The notes beneath the pieces were generated by a model. That model was not told the DNA's origin. It worked only from the letters and a program-made list of their open reading frames with translations, and ran no database searches. This document shows positions 43,612-51,357 of a DNA stretch of 64,000 bases, piece after piece. A program made the position numbers and the translations under genes. Each line of letters begins with the position of its first letter. Positions within the stretch are counted from its first letter, which is position 1. Source of the stretch: Micromonospora sp. MA102 (lineage in GTDB: Bacteria > Actinomycetota > Actinomycetes > Mycobacteriales > Micromonosporaceae); assembly GCF_025460765.1 (NCBI RefSeq), contig NZ_JAMWEG010000011.1:124001-188000 (forward strand). The letters run 5' to 3'.

Positions 43612-43995
43612 TCACGCAACGTGCTGGAATACTACCGGCGCGGGAAGCTCGACGGTGAGGCGGTAGTCGACCGGGAACGCCTCGTCGGTGCGGTAGAGCA
43701 GCGTGCGATCCGGGGTGACGTCCCGGAAGTCGTCCCAGCCCGTGCTCGCGCCTGGCCGCAGCGGCGCGGTGAGGGTACGCGTCCATGGCTCGGTGAGAGC
43801 GTCGTCGGGGCCGAGCAGCTCCAGCGTCAGGGTCACGTCCGCCAGCGGTTCCGTGCCGCGGTTGACCAGCGCGAGGTGGCGGACCAGCGGTACCCGGTTG
43901 TGCACCAGGGCGGCGTTGATCGCCGGCTGAACGAGCAGCGCGACGGCGAGCTGGTCGTCGTCGGCGGTGATCTGCGCGAAGACGCTGTCGGACAT
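43612..43995 (-). CDS. Small beta-rich protein, resembling the N-terminal domain of DUF4011-type helicases
   Basis: 127 residues. Alternating hydrophobic strands (L-A-V-A-L-L-V-Q, V-P-L-V-R-H-L-A-L-V-N-R-G, V-T-L-T-L-E-L-L) with a late V-D-Y-R-L-T-V-E-L give an Ig/CARDB-like beta-sandwich. A similar domain is, as far as I recall, found at the very start of large DUF4011/DUF3320 helicase-like proteins, but no helicase follows here: the frame stops and the hydrolase gene begins 33 bp on. It is either an independent small partner or the severed N-terminus of a larger protein. Confidence 0.5.
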   Translation of the reverse strand: MSDSVFAQITADDDQLAVALLVQPAINAALVHNRVPLVRHLALVNRGTEPLADVTLTLELLGPDDALTEPWTRTLTAPLRPGASTGWDDFRDVTPDRTLLYRTDEAFPVDYRLTVELPAPVVFQHVA

Positions 43996-44114
43996 TGGCG
44001 TTTCTCCAGGTGGCGAGGCCAGGAAGGGCCAGCCTAACGGTCAGCCGACCGGTGGGTCCGCCCCCGTCCGTATGCCGATCTTGGTTGTCGTACGCCTGGG
44101 GCAGGATGTGCGCC

Positions 44115-44600
44115 ATGACGACGCACCACCCGAACACCCGGCGCCTGGTCTACGGCCATGCAACCAATCACGACTGCCTGGCCTTCATCGACGCCGACAT
44201 CGCCGCAGGCGAGGCCGCGGAGATCAGGGCCCTCGCGGCCGCGCGTACCTGGGGCGAGGCCCGGCAGGTGCAGATGACCCACCTGGAGAACCCCGCCGGC
44301 CCCGAATGCTACGAAGAGGACGACTGCGCCGACGACAAGCCCTTCGACATCACCGAGCTGGGTGCGATCGTGGACGGGTACTGGCCCAAGATGGTCACGA
44401 CGCGGGCGCTCGACGTGCTGCCGCAGGACCTGCAGGACCGGTACGGCGAAGTCGTACTCACGGTTCACAACGGTGAGTACCTGCAGGTTCCGCTCGACGG
44501 CGAGGCGGAACTGGTCGCAGAGCTGCGCGAGCGCGGCTACGAGTTGACCCGCGACGACGACCTCATCAACCTGCTCGACGGCGTCGGCATCGGGTGGTGA
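44115..44600 (+). CDS. Conserved-looking acidic protein of unknown function
   Basis: 161 residues from the ATG preceded by GGGGCAGGA. Very acidic (E-E-D-D-C-A-D-D-K-P-F-D), with helix-forming ends and one Cys pair in the middle; no signal or membrane segment. I do not recognise a family. Codon use is strongly GC3-biased, as expected for a resident gene. It converges on the next gene, with a perfect hairpin between them. Confidence 0.65.
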   Translation: MTTHHPNTRRLVYGHATNHDCLAFIDADIAAGEAAEIRALAAARTWGEARQVQMTHLENPAGPECYEEDDCADDKPFDITELGAIVDGYWPKMVTTRALDVLPQDLQDRYGEVVLTVHNGEYLQVPLDGEAELVAELRERGYELTRDDDLINLLDGVGIGW

Positions 44601-44615
44601 CCAGCTGAGGACGAC

Positions 44616-44652
44616 GGGAGACGCCGGCATCGCGTTCCGGCCGGCGTCTCCC
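44616..44652. terminator. Bidirectional hairpin terminator between convergent genes
   Basis: GGGAGACGCCGGC pairs perfectly with GCCGGCGTCTCCC around an 11-base loop (13-bp stem). It lies in the 60 bp between two convergent stops. There is no T tract, as is common for actinobacterial terminators. Confidence 0.7.
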
Positions 44653-44663
44653 CTGGCTCACGC

Positions 44664-45503
44664 TCACCGGCGGCGCTTGTTCAGGCTGGGAAGGCCGCCG
44701 GACACGGTCCGAACGCTGCCGTCCGGGTTGCTCCGGCCCGGCTTCTGTAGAGCCTCGTTGACCCGCCTACCGGCGAGGTCGGAGGCGTTCAGGTTGACGA
44801 CGACCAGATCCGACCGGCGCCAGCTCCGCAGGCGAGCCAGAGCCTGCTGGCTGTCGGCGATCCCGGTCAAGGCACGGATCGCCGGCATAGCCCGGGACGG
44901 GTCGGCGAGCAGGAGATGGGCGACGTCGGCGGGGCTCAGCCTGCGCGGCGAGGTGTTGCCCGCCGGGACGAGTGAGGCATGAATCTTGCCGTTCTGGAGC
45001 CACAGCCACACCGGCCGTTTGCCGTCGCCGGCCCGCATCGCCGGGGTTGTCGACGTGGCACTTCGGGTGGCGGAAGCCGGCTTGGGCGGAAGGCGGGCTG
45101 GTAAAGCGGCCGGCGGCTGCGCCCGTCGCGGCGATTGCTTCGGGACGTCAGAAGCCGAGCGGGACGAGGCGGCGGCGTCCGACGATGCCACGTTGCCGGG
45201 TTGCGGTGGCTCGGTCGGTGTCCCGCGCGGCTCCCGCATAAAGCCGCCGGCGACCGCCCACTGCTCCGGGGTGAACCGGACAGGGATGAGCTCGGTCAGG
45301 TGCGGCGCCGACGGGTCGTGAACGGTGAGTTGCCCGCGCCGCTTGGCGTGGTCGGCTGCGGTGAGCGAGCCGATGTCGAGGACCGTAGCCAGCGGTATAC
45401 GCCGGACGTAGGCCTTGCGCAATGGCAGCAACCGCCTGCGCCGGAGGACAAGATGCTCCTTGTCGAACCAGGCGTCCCAACGCCGAGCTGCCAACCCGAC
45501 CAC
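44664..45503 (-). CDS. Hypothetical protein with a PH-like N-terminal domain
   Basis: 279 residues. The ribosome site GGGGAGG directly abuts the first GTG, so the TTG three codons later (45494) may be the real start. The first ~90 residues (H-L-V-L-R-R-R-R-L-L-P-L-R, V-R-R-I-P-L-A-T-V, L-T-V-H-D) have a small beta-barrel pattern like bacterial PH-like domains. A Pro/Ser/Ala linker follows (~95-150), then an alpha-helical domain with L-S-P-A-D-V-A-H-L-L-L. Function unknown. Confidence 0.6.
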   Translation of the reverse strand: MVGLAARRWDAWFDKEHLVLRRRRLLPLRKAYVRRIPLATVLDIGSLTAADHAKRRGQLTVHDPSAPHLTELIPVRFTPEQWAVAGGFMREPRGTPTEPPQPGNVASSDAAASSRSASDVPKQSPRRAQPPAALPARLPPKPASATRSATSTTPAMRAGDGKRPVWLWLQNGKIHASLVPAGNTSPRRLSPADVAHLLLADPSRAMPAIRALTGIADSQQALARLRSWRRSDLVVVNLNASDLAGRRVNEALQKPGRSNPDGSVRTVSGGLPSLNKRRR

Positions 45504-45880
45504 CTCCCCGTGCTGCGCACCTTCGCGGCGCGATGATCATCGGTGCACTCGGCTCAACGGGCAGTTCAGATGCCAGATCGTCTGGTGTGTCAGCGACGCA
45601 GACGGCGGGACCCTCACCGCGATGAGTCCGTCCTTCGGTGTCCACCTGCGATCGACGCTGTCGTGGCGGCCCTGACCCCTCGTGCCGCCGCGATCGGCCA
45701 CGCCACCCGCCCCGCCCTCGCCGACATGCCGCCACCACCGGAGGCTGCATCGCCCTAACGCCGGCCTCCCTGGCCAGCCTCACCACGCACACGAAAGGCT
45801 GATGGTCGCGAGACCGGCGCAACGTCGCCTGCCTACTCGTCACGCCGGCGGCGGTCAGCCGGCCAGCAGTTGTGACCCGG
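45504..45880. other. Gene-free stretch
   Basis: No coding region is supported. It lies between the PH-like gene's start and a small Cys/His-rich ORF. Confidence 0.4.
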
Positions 45881-46084
45881 TCAGCGGCTGAGGCGCCGCG
45901 AGCAGGGGCCGTGATGATCGGTGCGGAGCAGGCAGCGCCGGCCGCCGGGCATCAGCGCATCGCAGAAGACCCAGTGGCCTATGTTTTGGTCGTCCTCGGC
46001 GGAGACGGTGGTCCCGCCCGGTTCGGTCTGCGGCAGGACGAGCAGCCAGCGGCCGATCTTCAGATGGGTTGACGAGGGCGTCAA
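45881..46084 (-). CDS. Truncated copy of the DHDGPC small protein
   Basis: 67 residues from a TTG overlapping the GIY-YIG stop (TTGA). From I-G-R-W-L-L-V-L to the end it is nearly identical to the small protein of the DivIVA operon at 49494-49745 (S-A-E-D-D-Q-N, F-C-D-A-L, C-L-L-R-T-D-H-H-G-P-C), a possible Cys2-His-Cys metal site. The first ~27 residues of the full copy are missing and replaced by an unrelated start, so duplication joined a 3' piece to the GIY-YIG gene. Confidence 0.5.
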   Translation of the reverse strand: MTPSSTHLKIGRWLLVLPQTEPGGTTVSAEDDQNIGHWVFCDALMPGGRRCLLRTDHHGPCSRRLSR

Positions 46085-46644
46085 TAGCTGTACGTCGGCC
46101 GGAAAGTGAACCCCTTCGGATCAACAACACCCCGCTCCGCTATCGTCGCTGCCTCGCTCTCGGTCACCTGCAGCCACCGCTGTGCCGCATGGAACCTCAT
46201 CTGGTTTTGACGGCGGGCGCCCAGCACGGTGATGAGGAGCGCCTCGACTTCGCGGATAACGGTCTCGTCCGTGCTTGGGACCGGACGATCACGATGGTTC
46301 ATGACCTTCCAACCCTCGAGCTCTCCCTCCACCACGTCGTCGAAGGAGAACCAGCAGAAGCGAGACCATGTGCCACCGAGATGATCTGAGCGGTGGTCCT
46401 TGAGGCGGCCTCCGAGTCCCCCGCGACCGCGCGCCAAGCCGACGTACACCGGGCCGAAATCGTCAAAAAGGATGTAGACACCGCGAGCTCGCCGGAAGTC
46501 GCAGAGGCGGATGGTCCCCGCGTTCCGGTGCTGGCGACCGAGCAACTGCCAGGCGCTCGGACCTGAGCCGGGGCTCCAGGAGACCTCATCGGCGTCCCAG
46601 AACATGCCAAAGGCGCCAAACAGGTGTCCACCGTTGGTCGGCAT
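46081..46644 (-). CDS. GIY-YIG nuclease domain protein
   Basis: 187 residues from the ATG of M-P-T-N-G-G. The catalytic core is G-V-Y-I-L-F-D-D-F-G-P-V-Y-V-G-L (GIY and YIG equivalents: G-V-Y and Y-V-G), followed by the Arg of G-G-R-L-K-D-H and a Glu in V-I-R-E-V-E-A-L-L-I. GIY-YIG proteins cut DNA as homing, repair or restriction enzymes; stand-alone ones of this size often accompany mobile DNA. The domain looks complete. Confidence 0.78.
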   Translation of the reverse strand: MPTNGGHLFGAFGMFWDADEVSWSPGSGPSAWQLLGRQHRNAGTIRLCDFRRARGVYILFDDFGPVYVGLARGRGGLGGRLKDHRSDHLGGTWSRFCWFSFDDVVEGELEGWKVMNHRDRPVPSTDETVIREVEALLITVLGARRQNQMRFHAAQRWLQVTESEAATIAERGVVDPKGFTFRPTYSY

Positions 46645-46686
46645 CAAGTGATCATCGCACCGTCGATGGCAGGGCAACACCCCACG

Positions 46687-46908
46687 TTAGATCAAAGCCT
46701 GGTCACCGCCGGCTGTTCGTGGTGCCAGCGGCTCATATGGTTGCCGTGGGCCGATCTCGGACTCACGCCGCAGCGCAGCCTGGCGCTTCGACACCTGGCG
46801 CCGGAACTCGTTGATGGTGGCAACGGCAACCTCGGCTGTCACCAACCATCCTTCCGCCTGGTCGTAGTCGGGCGCGGCGTTGATCGGAATTCCATCGAGC
46901 ATGACCAT
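46687..46908 (-). CDS. Possible small hypothetical protein
   Basis: 73 residues from an ATG: M-V-M-L-D-G-I-P-I-N-A-A-P-D-Y-D, then a clear amphipathic helix (V-A-V-A-T-I-N-E-F-R-R-Q-V-S-K-R-Q-A). No family is recognised and no strong ribosome site is seen. The flanks on both sides, to 47129, hold nothing else. Confidence 0.3.
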   Translation of the reverse strand: MVMLDGIPINAAPDYDQAEGWLVTAEVAVATINEFRRQVSKRQAALRRESEIGPRQPYEPLAPRTAGGDQALI

Positions 46909-47129
46909 GCCGTTGTCTATGCGATGACGACCAGGGTAAGCGTTAAGCCCTTATCCTGCTTGGTCGGCTGGCCCGCAGAGACTTACGGATGCGATCGAGG
47001 GATGCGGGCTTTGTGGCGGCTCCTATCTGGCTGTGACGGTCACCCATCACGATCCCACAGGAGGCGGAAAAGGCGAGCACGTCGACAGCCGGCAAGAGCC
47101 GCTGTCGCCGAGGACCAGCACTCGATCCC

Positions 47130-47348
47130 TCACCTGTGGAGGCGACGAACGCAGGGGCCATCGTGGTCAGGGCGGAGCAGGCAGCGCCGCCGCTGGGTAA
47201 TCAGTGCATCGCAGAACACACAACGGCATACGTTCTGATCGTCCTGCGCGGATATGGCGATCCGCCCGGTTCGGTCTTCGGCAGGACGAGCAGCAGGAGC
47301 CGACCACCACGGCGCTGCGCGGCGGGCAGGTCGGCGACGGCAGATGGC
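47130..47348 (-). pseudogene. Frameshifted third copy of the DHDGPC small protein
   Basis: The first half is in one frame (V-A-D-L-P-A-A-Q-R, L-L-L-V-L-P-K-T-E-P-G-G) and the second in another (I-S-A-Q-D-D-Q-N-V, F-C-D-A-L, C-L-L-R-P-D-H-D-G-P-C). Together they equal the intact protein at 49494-49745. The frame changes right after E-P-G-G. Confidence 0.6.
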
Positions 47349-47423
47349 ACCTTCCGTCGAGTCGTCGGCCCTCGCCTCGCTCATTGCGGGTAACGCCGCC
47401 GATTGCCCCTGGCGTCAAAGCGT

Positions 47424-49310
47424 TCAGTCAGTCTCGTCGCCCGGAGCTTCGTCGCTGGTATCGCGGTCCTCGCGCTCTGGGGCGAACGCCTCGGGAGCCT
47501 CGTCACCGCCGCTCAGTTCCCCGGCATCGACGTCCCGCTGCGCCCGCTTGCCCATGACCAGCTCCACCAGTTCGAGCAGCGCCCGTCGGCGGGCGAGGAA
47601 GAAGCGCTGAAAGTTGGCGGCCCGGAGGGCCGCCGTGTCGATCAGATGGGCGCCGATGATGCCGTCCAGCTCTTCGGCGGTGATGCCGGCGGCTGCTTCC
47701 AGTTTCGGCACGTAGCTCGCCGGCGATGCGCCCCCGATCAGCCGGTTCGTCTTCGCCGCCAACGGCGTCTTGTTGACGATGCTCTCGCGCAGGTTCGGGT
47801 TGATCTTGTTGTCGTCGCACCACTTCTTCGGAAAGACGTGGTGGATGTCAACATCGAGGGCCACGTACTGGGTGTGGTCGAAGGTCTGGTTGAAGCGCCA
47901 GTCCTTCGCTCCGCGGGCCATGAGCAGCGCATGCAGGCCCTTGTAGGCGGCGGACTGACGAGTGCGCAGTGACAGTAGCCGCGACTCCGCGAAGGTGGCC
48001 GCCGACACCGTGACCGGTAGTTCCGCCGTGTCACCGGACACTGCCGCCCGGGCCCACGCCGGAACCTGGTCGACGTCGCGGGCGAATCTGGTCTCGGTGG
48101 CACCGCCGTAGAGCTCACCCAGGATCCCGCACCAAAACCATTGGCGCAGCCGATTCCGGACGCCGTGCACGTCCGCGTCCTCGCCGAGGATCACCCGGAT
48201 CACGGCCAGCGGCACCAGCTGGGTCGGGTACGGGATGTCGCGCGCCCGGTGAATATGCTCATCCCTGAGGAACTGCGCCACCCACACCAGCGCCGCCCGG
48301 ACCTTCTCGGCCCACGGCAGGTACTGGCGTAGCTCCAGGCGGAGCACGTCCTCCTTGCGGGCGGAGGTGAACGAGCTGCCGTTCGCGGTCACGAGCAAGG
48401 TGACCGCCTGGAGGAAGTCGGTGTTGCGGATGCCCTGCAGCACCGGATGCGCAGTGATGACCTGCTCGGTGAGTTGCCAGTCGTCGTTGAGGCGGAAGTC
48501 GTCGCCGTGCTCTGCGAAGTAGGCTGCGTCGCCGGCGAACGTCGCGGTCAGCAACTCGAAGACGTTGAGCGGCAGGCCCCCGGTATTCACCTTTTCGAAG
48601 ACCGTGGCAACCGCGCCCTTGGTCGTAAGTCTGTCGAGCTCGATAGCAGGAATCTCGTAGCTCTGCATCGGCGTGAGGATCTCGGCCTGGAAACGCTGGA
48701 TCAGAGCTATTCGCTCGGCCGCGTCCCCGGTTGCACCCGGGAACTGCCACAGCCAGTCGAGCTGACCCGGCTGGTCGTACACCAGGCGGAACGGGAAGTA
48801 GCCCTGCTTGCGTTCCTTCTCCGGCGTCGACACGTCGAGCTTGACGTCCTTACCGAAGTTGGTCCGCTCGATGCCATCACCAGGCAGCGCGACCACGGCC
48901 TCATCCCGACGAGCCGGATCCGCGAGCGCCCGCACAATGTTGATGTAGAACCGTCGCATGACCTGCTTCTTCCGGGCATCCTCGGTGTCGACCACCCCGG
49001 TCCCGGTCAGCGACTGGTAGAGCGACGTCAGCCGCTGTTGACCGTCGAGCAGGAGAAGGTCCGGCTCGGTCTTTCCGGTCTCGGGCGCCGTCCCCTCAAG
49101 CGCCTTCGGCTTGAACCGCACCTGATCGTTGCCGGTCTGCAGCAGCATGAGTACGCCGAGCGGGTGACCGAGGGTGACGGTAACGAGCAGGGACCTGATC
49201 CGTTCCTCGTCCCACTTGTATCCACGCTGGAAGTCCGGTAGCTGAATCATGCCGTTGCCGGCTTGTTCCAGAAGCTTGAACAGCTTGTACTGCGGCGTCT
49301 GGAACCCCAC
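47424..49310 (-). CDS. GmrSD-like DUF262/DUF1524 nuclease (type IV-like restriction)
   Basis: 628 residues. The GTG of V-G-F-Q-T-P-Q-Y is chosen because GGGGAG lies four bases upstream and family members start there; a longer frame reaches back 33 codons. The DUF262 domain has Q-L-P-D-F-Q-R-G-Y-K-W and the ParB-like L-L-L-D-G-Q-Q-R-L-T-S-L. The C-terminal DUF1524 HNH is D-V-D-I-H-H-V-F-P, then N-K-T-P-L-A-A-K-T-N-R. The single-chain arrangement is that of GmrSD-family enzymes, which use NTP hydrolysis by DUF262 to direct HNH cleavage of modified phage DNA. Other DUF262 proteins (for example BrxU, SspE) also protect against phage. It appears intact and autonomous. Confidence 0.87.
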   Translation of the reverse strand: MGFQTPQYKLFKLLEQAGNGMIQLPDFQRGYKWDEERIRSLLVTVTLGHPLGVLMLLQTGNDQVRFKPKALEGTAPETGKTEPDLLLLDGQQRLTSLYQSLTGTGVVDTEDARKKQVMRRFYINIVRALADPARRDEAVVALPGDGIERTNFGKDVKLDVSTPEKERKQGYFPFRLVYDQPGQLDWLWQFPGATGDAAERIALIQRFQAEILTPMQSYEIPAIELDRLTTKGAVATVFEKVNTGGLPLNVFELLTATFAGDAAYFAEHGDDFRLNDDWQLTEQVITAHPVLQGIRNTDFLQAVTLLVTANGSSFTSARKEDVLRLELRQYLPWAEKVRAALVWVAQFLRDEHIHRARDIPYPTQLVPLAVIRVILGEDADVHGVRNRLRQWFWCGILGELYGGATETRFARDVDQVPAWARAAVSGDTAELPVTVSAATFAESRLLSLRTRQSAAYKGLHALLMARGAKDWRFNQTFDHTQYVALDVDIHHVFPKKWCDDNKINPNLRESIVNKTPLAAKTNRLIGGASPASYVPKLEAAAGITAEELDGIIGAHLIDTAALRAANFQRFFLARRRALLELVELVMGKRAQRDVDAGELSGGDEAPEAFAPEREDRDTSDEAPGDETD

Positions 49311-49493
49311 GATGCTCCCCACAAGATCGATCGTCTTGCTGGTCAGGCTACCGGGAGACAGGTCGTTGCGCCGTCCCACGAAGGGCCAGGAGTTCAGCGG
49401 GAGAGGCATACAGATGCTCGATCCCAGGCTAAGCCGGCAGGACGGGCCAGGCCGGCAGCCCGCTCGCCACGGCTCTGCTGGCGCATCAGGCGG

Positions 49494-49745
49494 TCACCGT
49501 CGCAGGCGGCGTGAGCAGGGGCCGTCGTGATCGGTGCGGAGCAGGCAGCGCCGGCCGCCGGGCATCAGCGCATCGCAGAAGACCCAGTGGCGTACGTTCT
49601 GGTCGTCCTCGGCGGAGACGGTGGTCCCGCCCGGTTCGGTCTGCGGCAGGACGAGCAGCCAGCGGCCGATCACCCGGGCCAGGCGCTGCGCGGCGGGCAG
49701 GTCGGCGGCGACGACCGGCAGGTGGATGACGTACCGCTGCCTCAC
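49494..49745 (-). CDS. DHDGPC small protein (intact copy)
   Basis: 83 residues from a GTG overlapping the DivIVA-domain gene's stop. It opens with beta-like V-I-H-L-P-V-V and ends F-C-D-A-L ... C-L-L-R-T-D-H-D-G-P-C-S-R-R-L, with three Cys and one or two His spaced like a small zinc site. Two degenerate copies lie 2-4 kb away. Function unknown; it is the last gene of a three-gene operon. Confidence 0.65.
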   Translation of the reverse strand: MRQRYVIHLPVVAADLPAAQRLARVIGRWLLVLPQTEPGGTTVSAEDDQNVRHWVFCDALMPGGRRCLLRTDHDGPCSRRLRR

Positions 49746-50041
49746 CGCTGGTGTCCCCGGACGTCGCGGACGCGAGCCTGGTCGGACTGCCAGCGGCGCA
49801 GCGCGGCCTTGATCCGCATGGTTTCCAGGCGGCTGGCGGTGAGTTCCGCGTAGACGGCGGCCATGTCGCCGGCGACCTGCTCGAGAAAGGCATAGACCTC
49901 GCCGGGGTCGAGGCCCCGACGTCCGATCCCGACCGGCTGGAAGCGGCGCTCACGCACCTGCCACGGCAGCAGACTGGTGTAAGCGCCGGAGCGGTAGGTC
50001 GCTCCGCTCCCCCGGGCCGGTCGCTGGTTGCGGACGATCAT
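49742..50041 (-). CDS. DivIVA-domain small protein
   Basis: 99 residues from the ATG overlapping the upstream stop (ATGA). The segment L-L-P-W-Q-V-R-E-R-R-F-Q, then G-R-R-G-L-D-P-G-E-V-Y-A-F-L-E-Q-V-A is the DivIVA lipid-binding motif pattern (R-x-x-F-x-x-x-R-x-G-x-D-x-x-E-V), followed by a coiled coil. Full DivIVA/Wag31 is longer and carries the polar scaffold; this short form probably only targets or oligomerises. Found between two small unknowns. Confidence 0.75.
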   Translation of the reverse strand: MIVRNQRPARGSGATYRSGAYTSLLPWQVRERRFQPVGIGRRGLDPGEVYAFLEQVAGDMAAVYAELTASRLETMRIKAALRRWQSDQARVRDVRGHQR

Positions 50042-50334
50042 GCCGCTGGCCTCCTCTCCATCGGATGTGGATGGGTGGGGCCACCCGCCCACCCCGTACG
50101 AGCGGACCCACCCGGCCCTGCACACTGGTGAGGCACCGGAGCCGCCCGCCACCGCTCGGGGCGCTCGTAGACGAGCGCGCCATCGCACCGCGAGGTCACC
50201 CACCCATCAGGTACGACGTCCTCCCCTATCGACCGCGGGTAGCGGCCCGGCACGTCTCCGTGCGGTACGACCTGCCCGGTCAGGTCCACTGCGGGACTCC
50301 CCGGCCGCAAGAACCACTTCCACCGCCTTCCCAT
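50038..50334 (-). CDS. Small hypothetical protein, first gene of the DivIVA operon
   Basis: 98 residues from an ATG with GGGGAGG-ACGGGAGG just upstream, a strong ribosome site. Starts M-G-R-R-W-K-W-F-L-R-P-G and contains a V-V-P-H-G-D-V-P-G-R-Y-P turn-rich middle; the final ~30 residues are low-complexity. It is coupled to the DivIVA gene by ATGA. No family name can be given. Confidence 0.55.
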   Translation of the reverse strand: MGRRWKWFLRPGSPAVDLTGQVVPHGDVPGRYPRSIGEDVVPDGWVTSRCDGALVYERPERWRAAPVPHQCAGPGGSARTGWAGGPTHPHPMERRPAA

Positions 50335-50367
50335 GCGCCTCCCGTCCTCCCCGCTGTTCCTGCAGGA

Positions 50368-50395
50368 AGTCTAGCACGCCTATAAAGCCTGTAAA
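50368..50395 (-). promoter_or_regulatory. Promoter of the DivIVA operon overlapping a GntR-type direct repeat
   Basis: On the minus strand -35 TTTACA (50395-50390) and -10 TAGACT (50373-50368) have 16-bp spacing, a good actinobacterial pair. The -35 and spacer coincide with the tandem repeat TTTACAGGC-TTTATAGGC (50395-50378), a plausible operator for the GntR regulator encoded divergently. Also visible is CCTAT-N13-ATAGG (50379-50401). Confidence 0.5.
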
Positions 50396-50448
50396 GATAG
50401 GCAGGGGATGCTTTACTCGCTTCTCTCTACGACTGCTTTGCTGGCCGT

Positions 50449-50685
50449 ATGCCGTACGCCCAGCCGCTCTGGCGCCAGATCAGGGATGATCTCCGCGCGA
50501 AGATCCGGACTGGCATCTACCCGCCCGGGAGCAAGCTCCCGTCGGCTCGCCTCCTGGCTGAGGAGTACGACACGAGTCACGTCACGGTGCGACGCGCCTT
50601 GGACTCGATGATTGAGTTGGGTGAGCTTGTGGGCCGCATGGGCATCGGTGTTTTCGTTGCCGATACGTCAGAGCAAGACTCATAG
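50449..50685 (+). CDS. Short GntR-family regulator (YtrA-like, DNA-binding domain only)
   Basis: 78 residues, essentially only the GntR winged helix: P-L-W-R-Q-I-R-D-D-L, I-Y-P-P-G-S-K-L-P-S-A-R-L-L-A, T-S-H-V-T-V-R-R-A-L and the wing G-V-F-V-A. There is no effector domain, as in very small GntR proteins of actinomycetes and integrative elements. It probably represses the divergent DivIVA operon through the repeats in the shared promoter. Confidence 0.85.
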   Translation: MPYAQPLWRQIRDDLRAKIRTGIYPPGSKLPSARLLAEEYDTSHVTVRRALDSMIELGELVGRMGIGVFVADTSEQDS

Positions 50686-51357
50686 GCTCGGACCAAAGTC
50701 CAGCAAACCGGAACAGCCCCGGGGCTGATGATCGCCCTCGTGCCGCATCCAGAAGACGATGTCGAAAACGCGAATGTCGGAAACCTGGGTCGGGACACCG
50801 GCCTGGACCCGGAGATTCTGCAACTTCCGAGCCAGAAGAAGGTCCTCGGCCCGGAGTTGTTCGTGAAGCCACAGCCAGAACCCACGGCGACCGCGTAGCG
50901 CGCACGCCACGACATCGTCGTAGACCGGCACGAGCCTCGGACGTTTGCGGGCGAGGAGCTTACCAGCGAGGGCCTTCTTTACGCCCTTCCGGCGTGTCAG
51001 CAGTTGCCACGCGCGGTCCGCGGGACCGCCGTTCTCGATTTATGTTCGAGCCCTCTTGTCGCTCAGGTCCACACCAATCGGGATCTTGCACAGCTCGTCG
51101 CTGATCCGCTGACCAAGATCGCCCTGCAGGAGGTCGAGGGCAACCCCGGGTGGGAAGCGCGCGTTCAGCAGCTCGACGGCGATCAGGTCCTCGGTGGTCA
51201 CCGCGTCCCGGTGCAGGGCCTTTGAGCTGCCGCCCAACGCCTCAAACTGGCTGCCGGTGAAAGCCCCCGGCGAAAAATAGCGCCGCAAGTCGGTGACGGA
51301 AAGCTCCTCATCGAGCACCGTCATGATGTCGGGCAGTCCAACCCAACCGGACGTCAT
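50680..51357 (-). pseudogene. DUF6308-like protein with an in-frame TAA
   Basis: One continuous frame of 225 codons is interrupted only by TAA at 51042-51040. Upstream codons end S-D-K-R-A-R-T; downstream they continue I-E-N-G-G-P-A-D-R-A-W-Q-L-L, then A-G-K-L-L-A-R-K-R-P-R-L-V-P-V-Y-D-D-V-V. This is the DUF6308 layout (L-x-A-R-K-R-P-R-L-V-P-V-Y-D), which resembles a helix-hairpin/glycosylase-like fold. It starts in the ATGA overlap with the RAMA-nuclease gene, so it once belonged to that operon. No other lesion is visible; the stop must be recent or suppressed. Confidence 0.75.
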
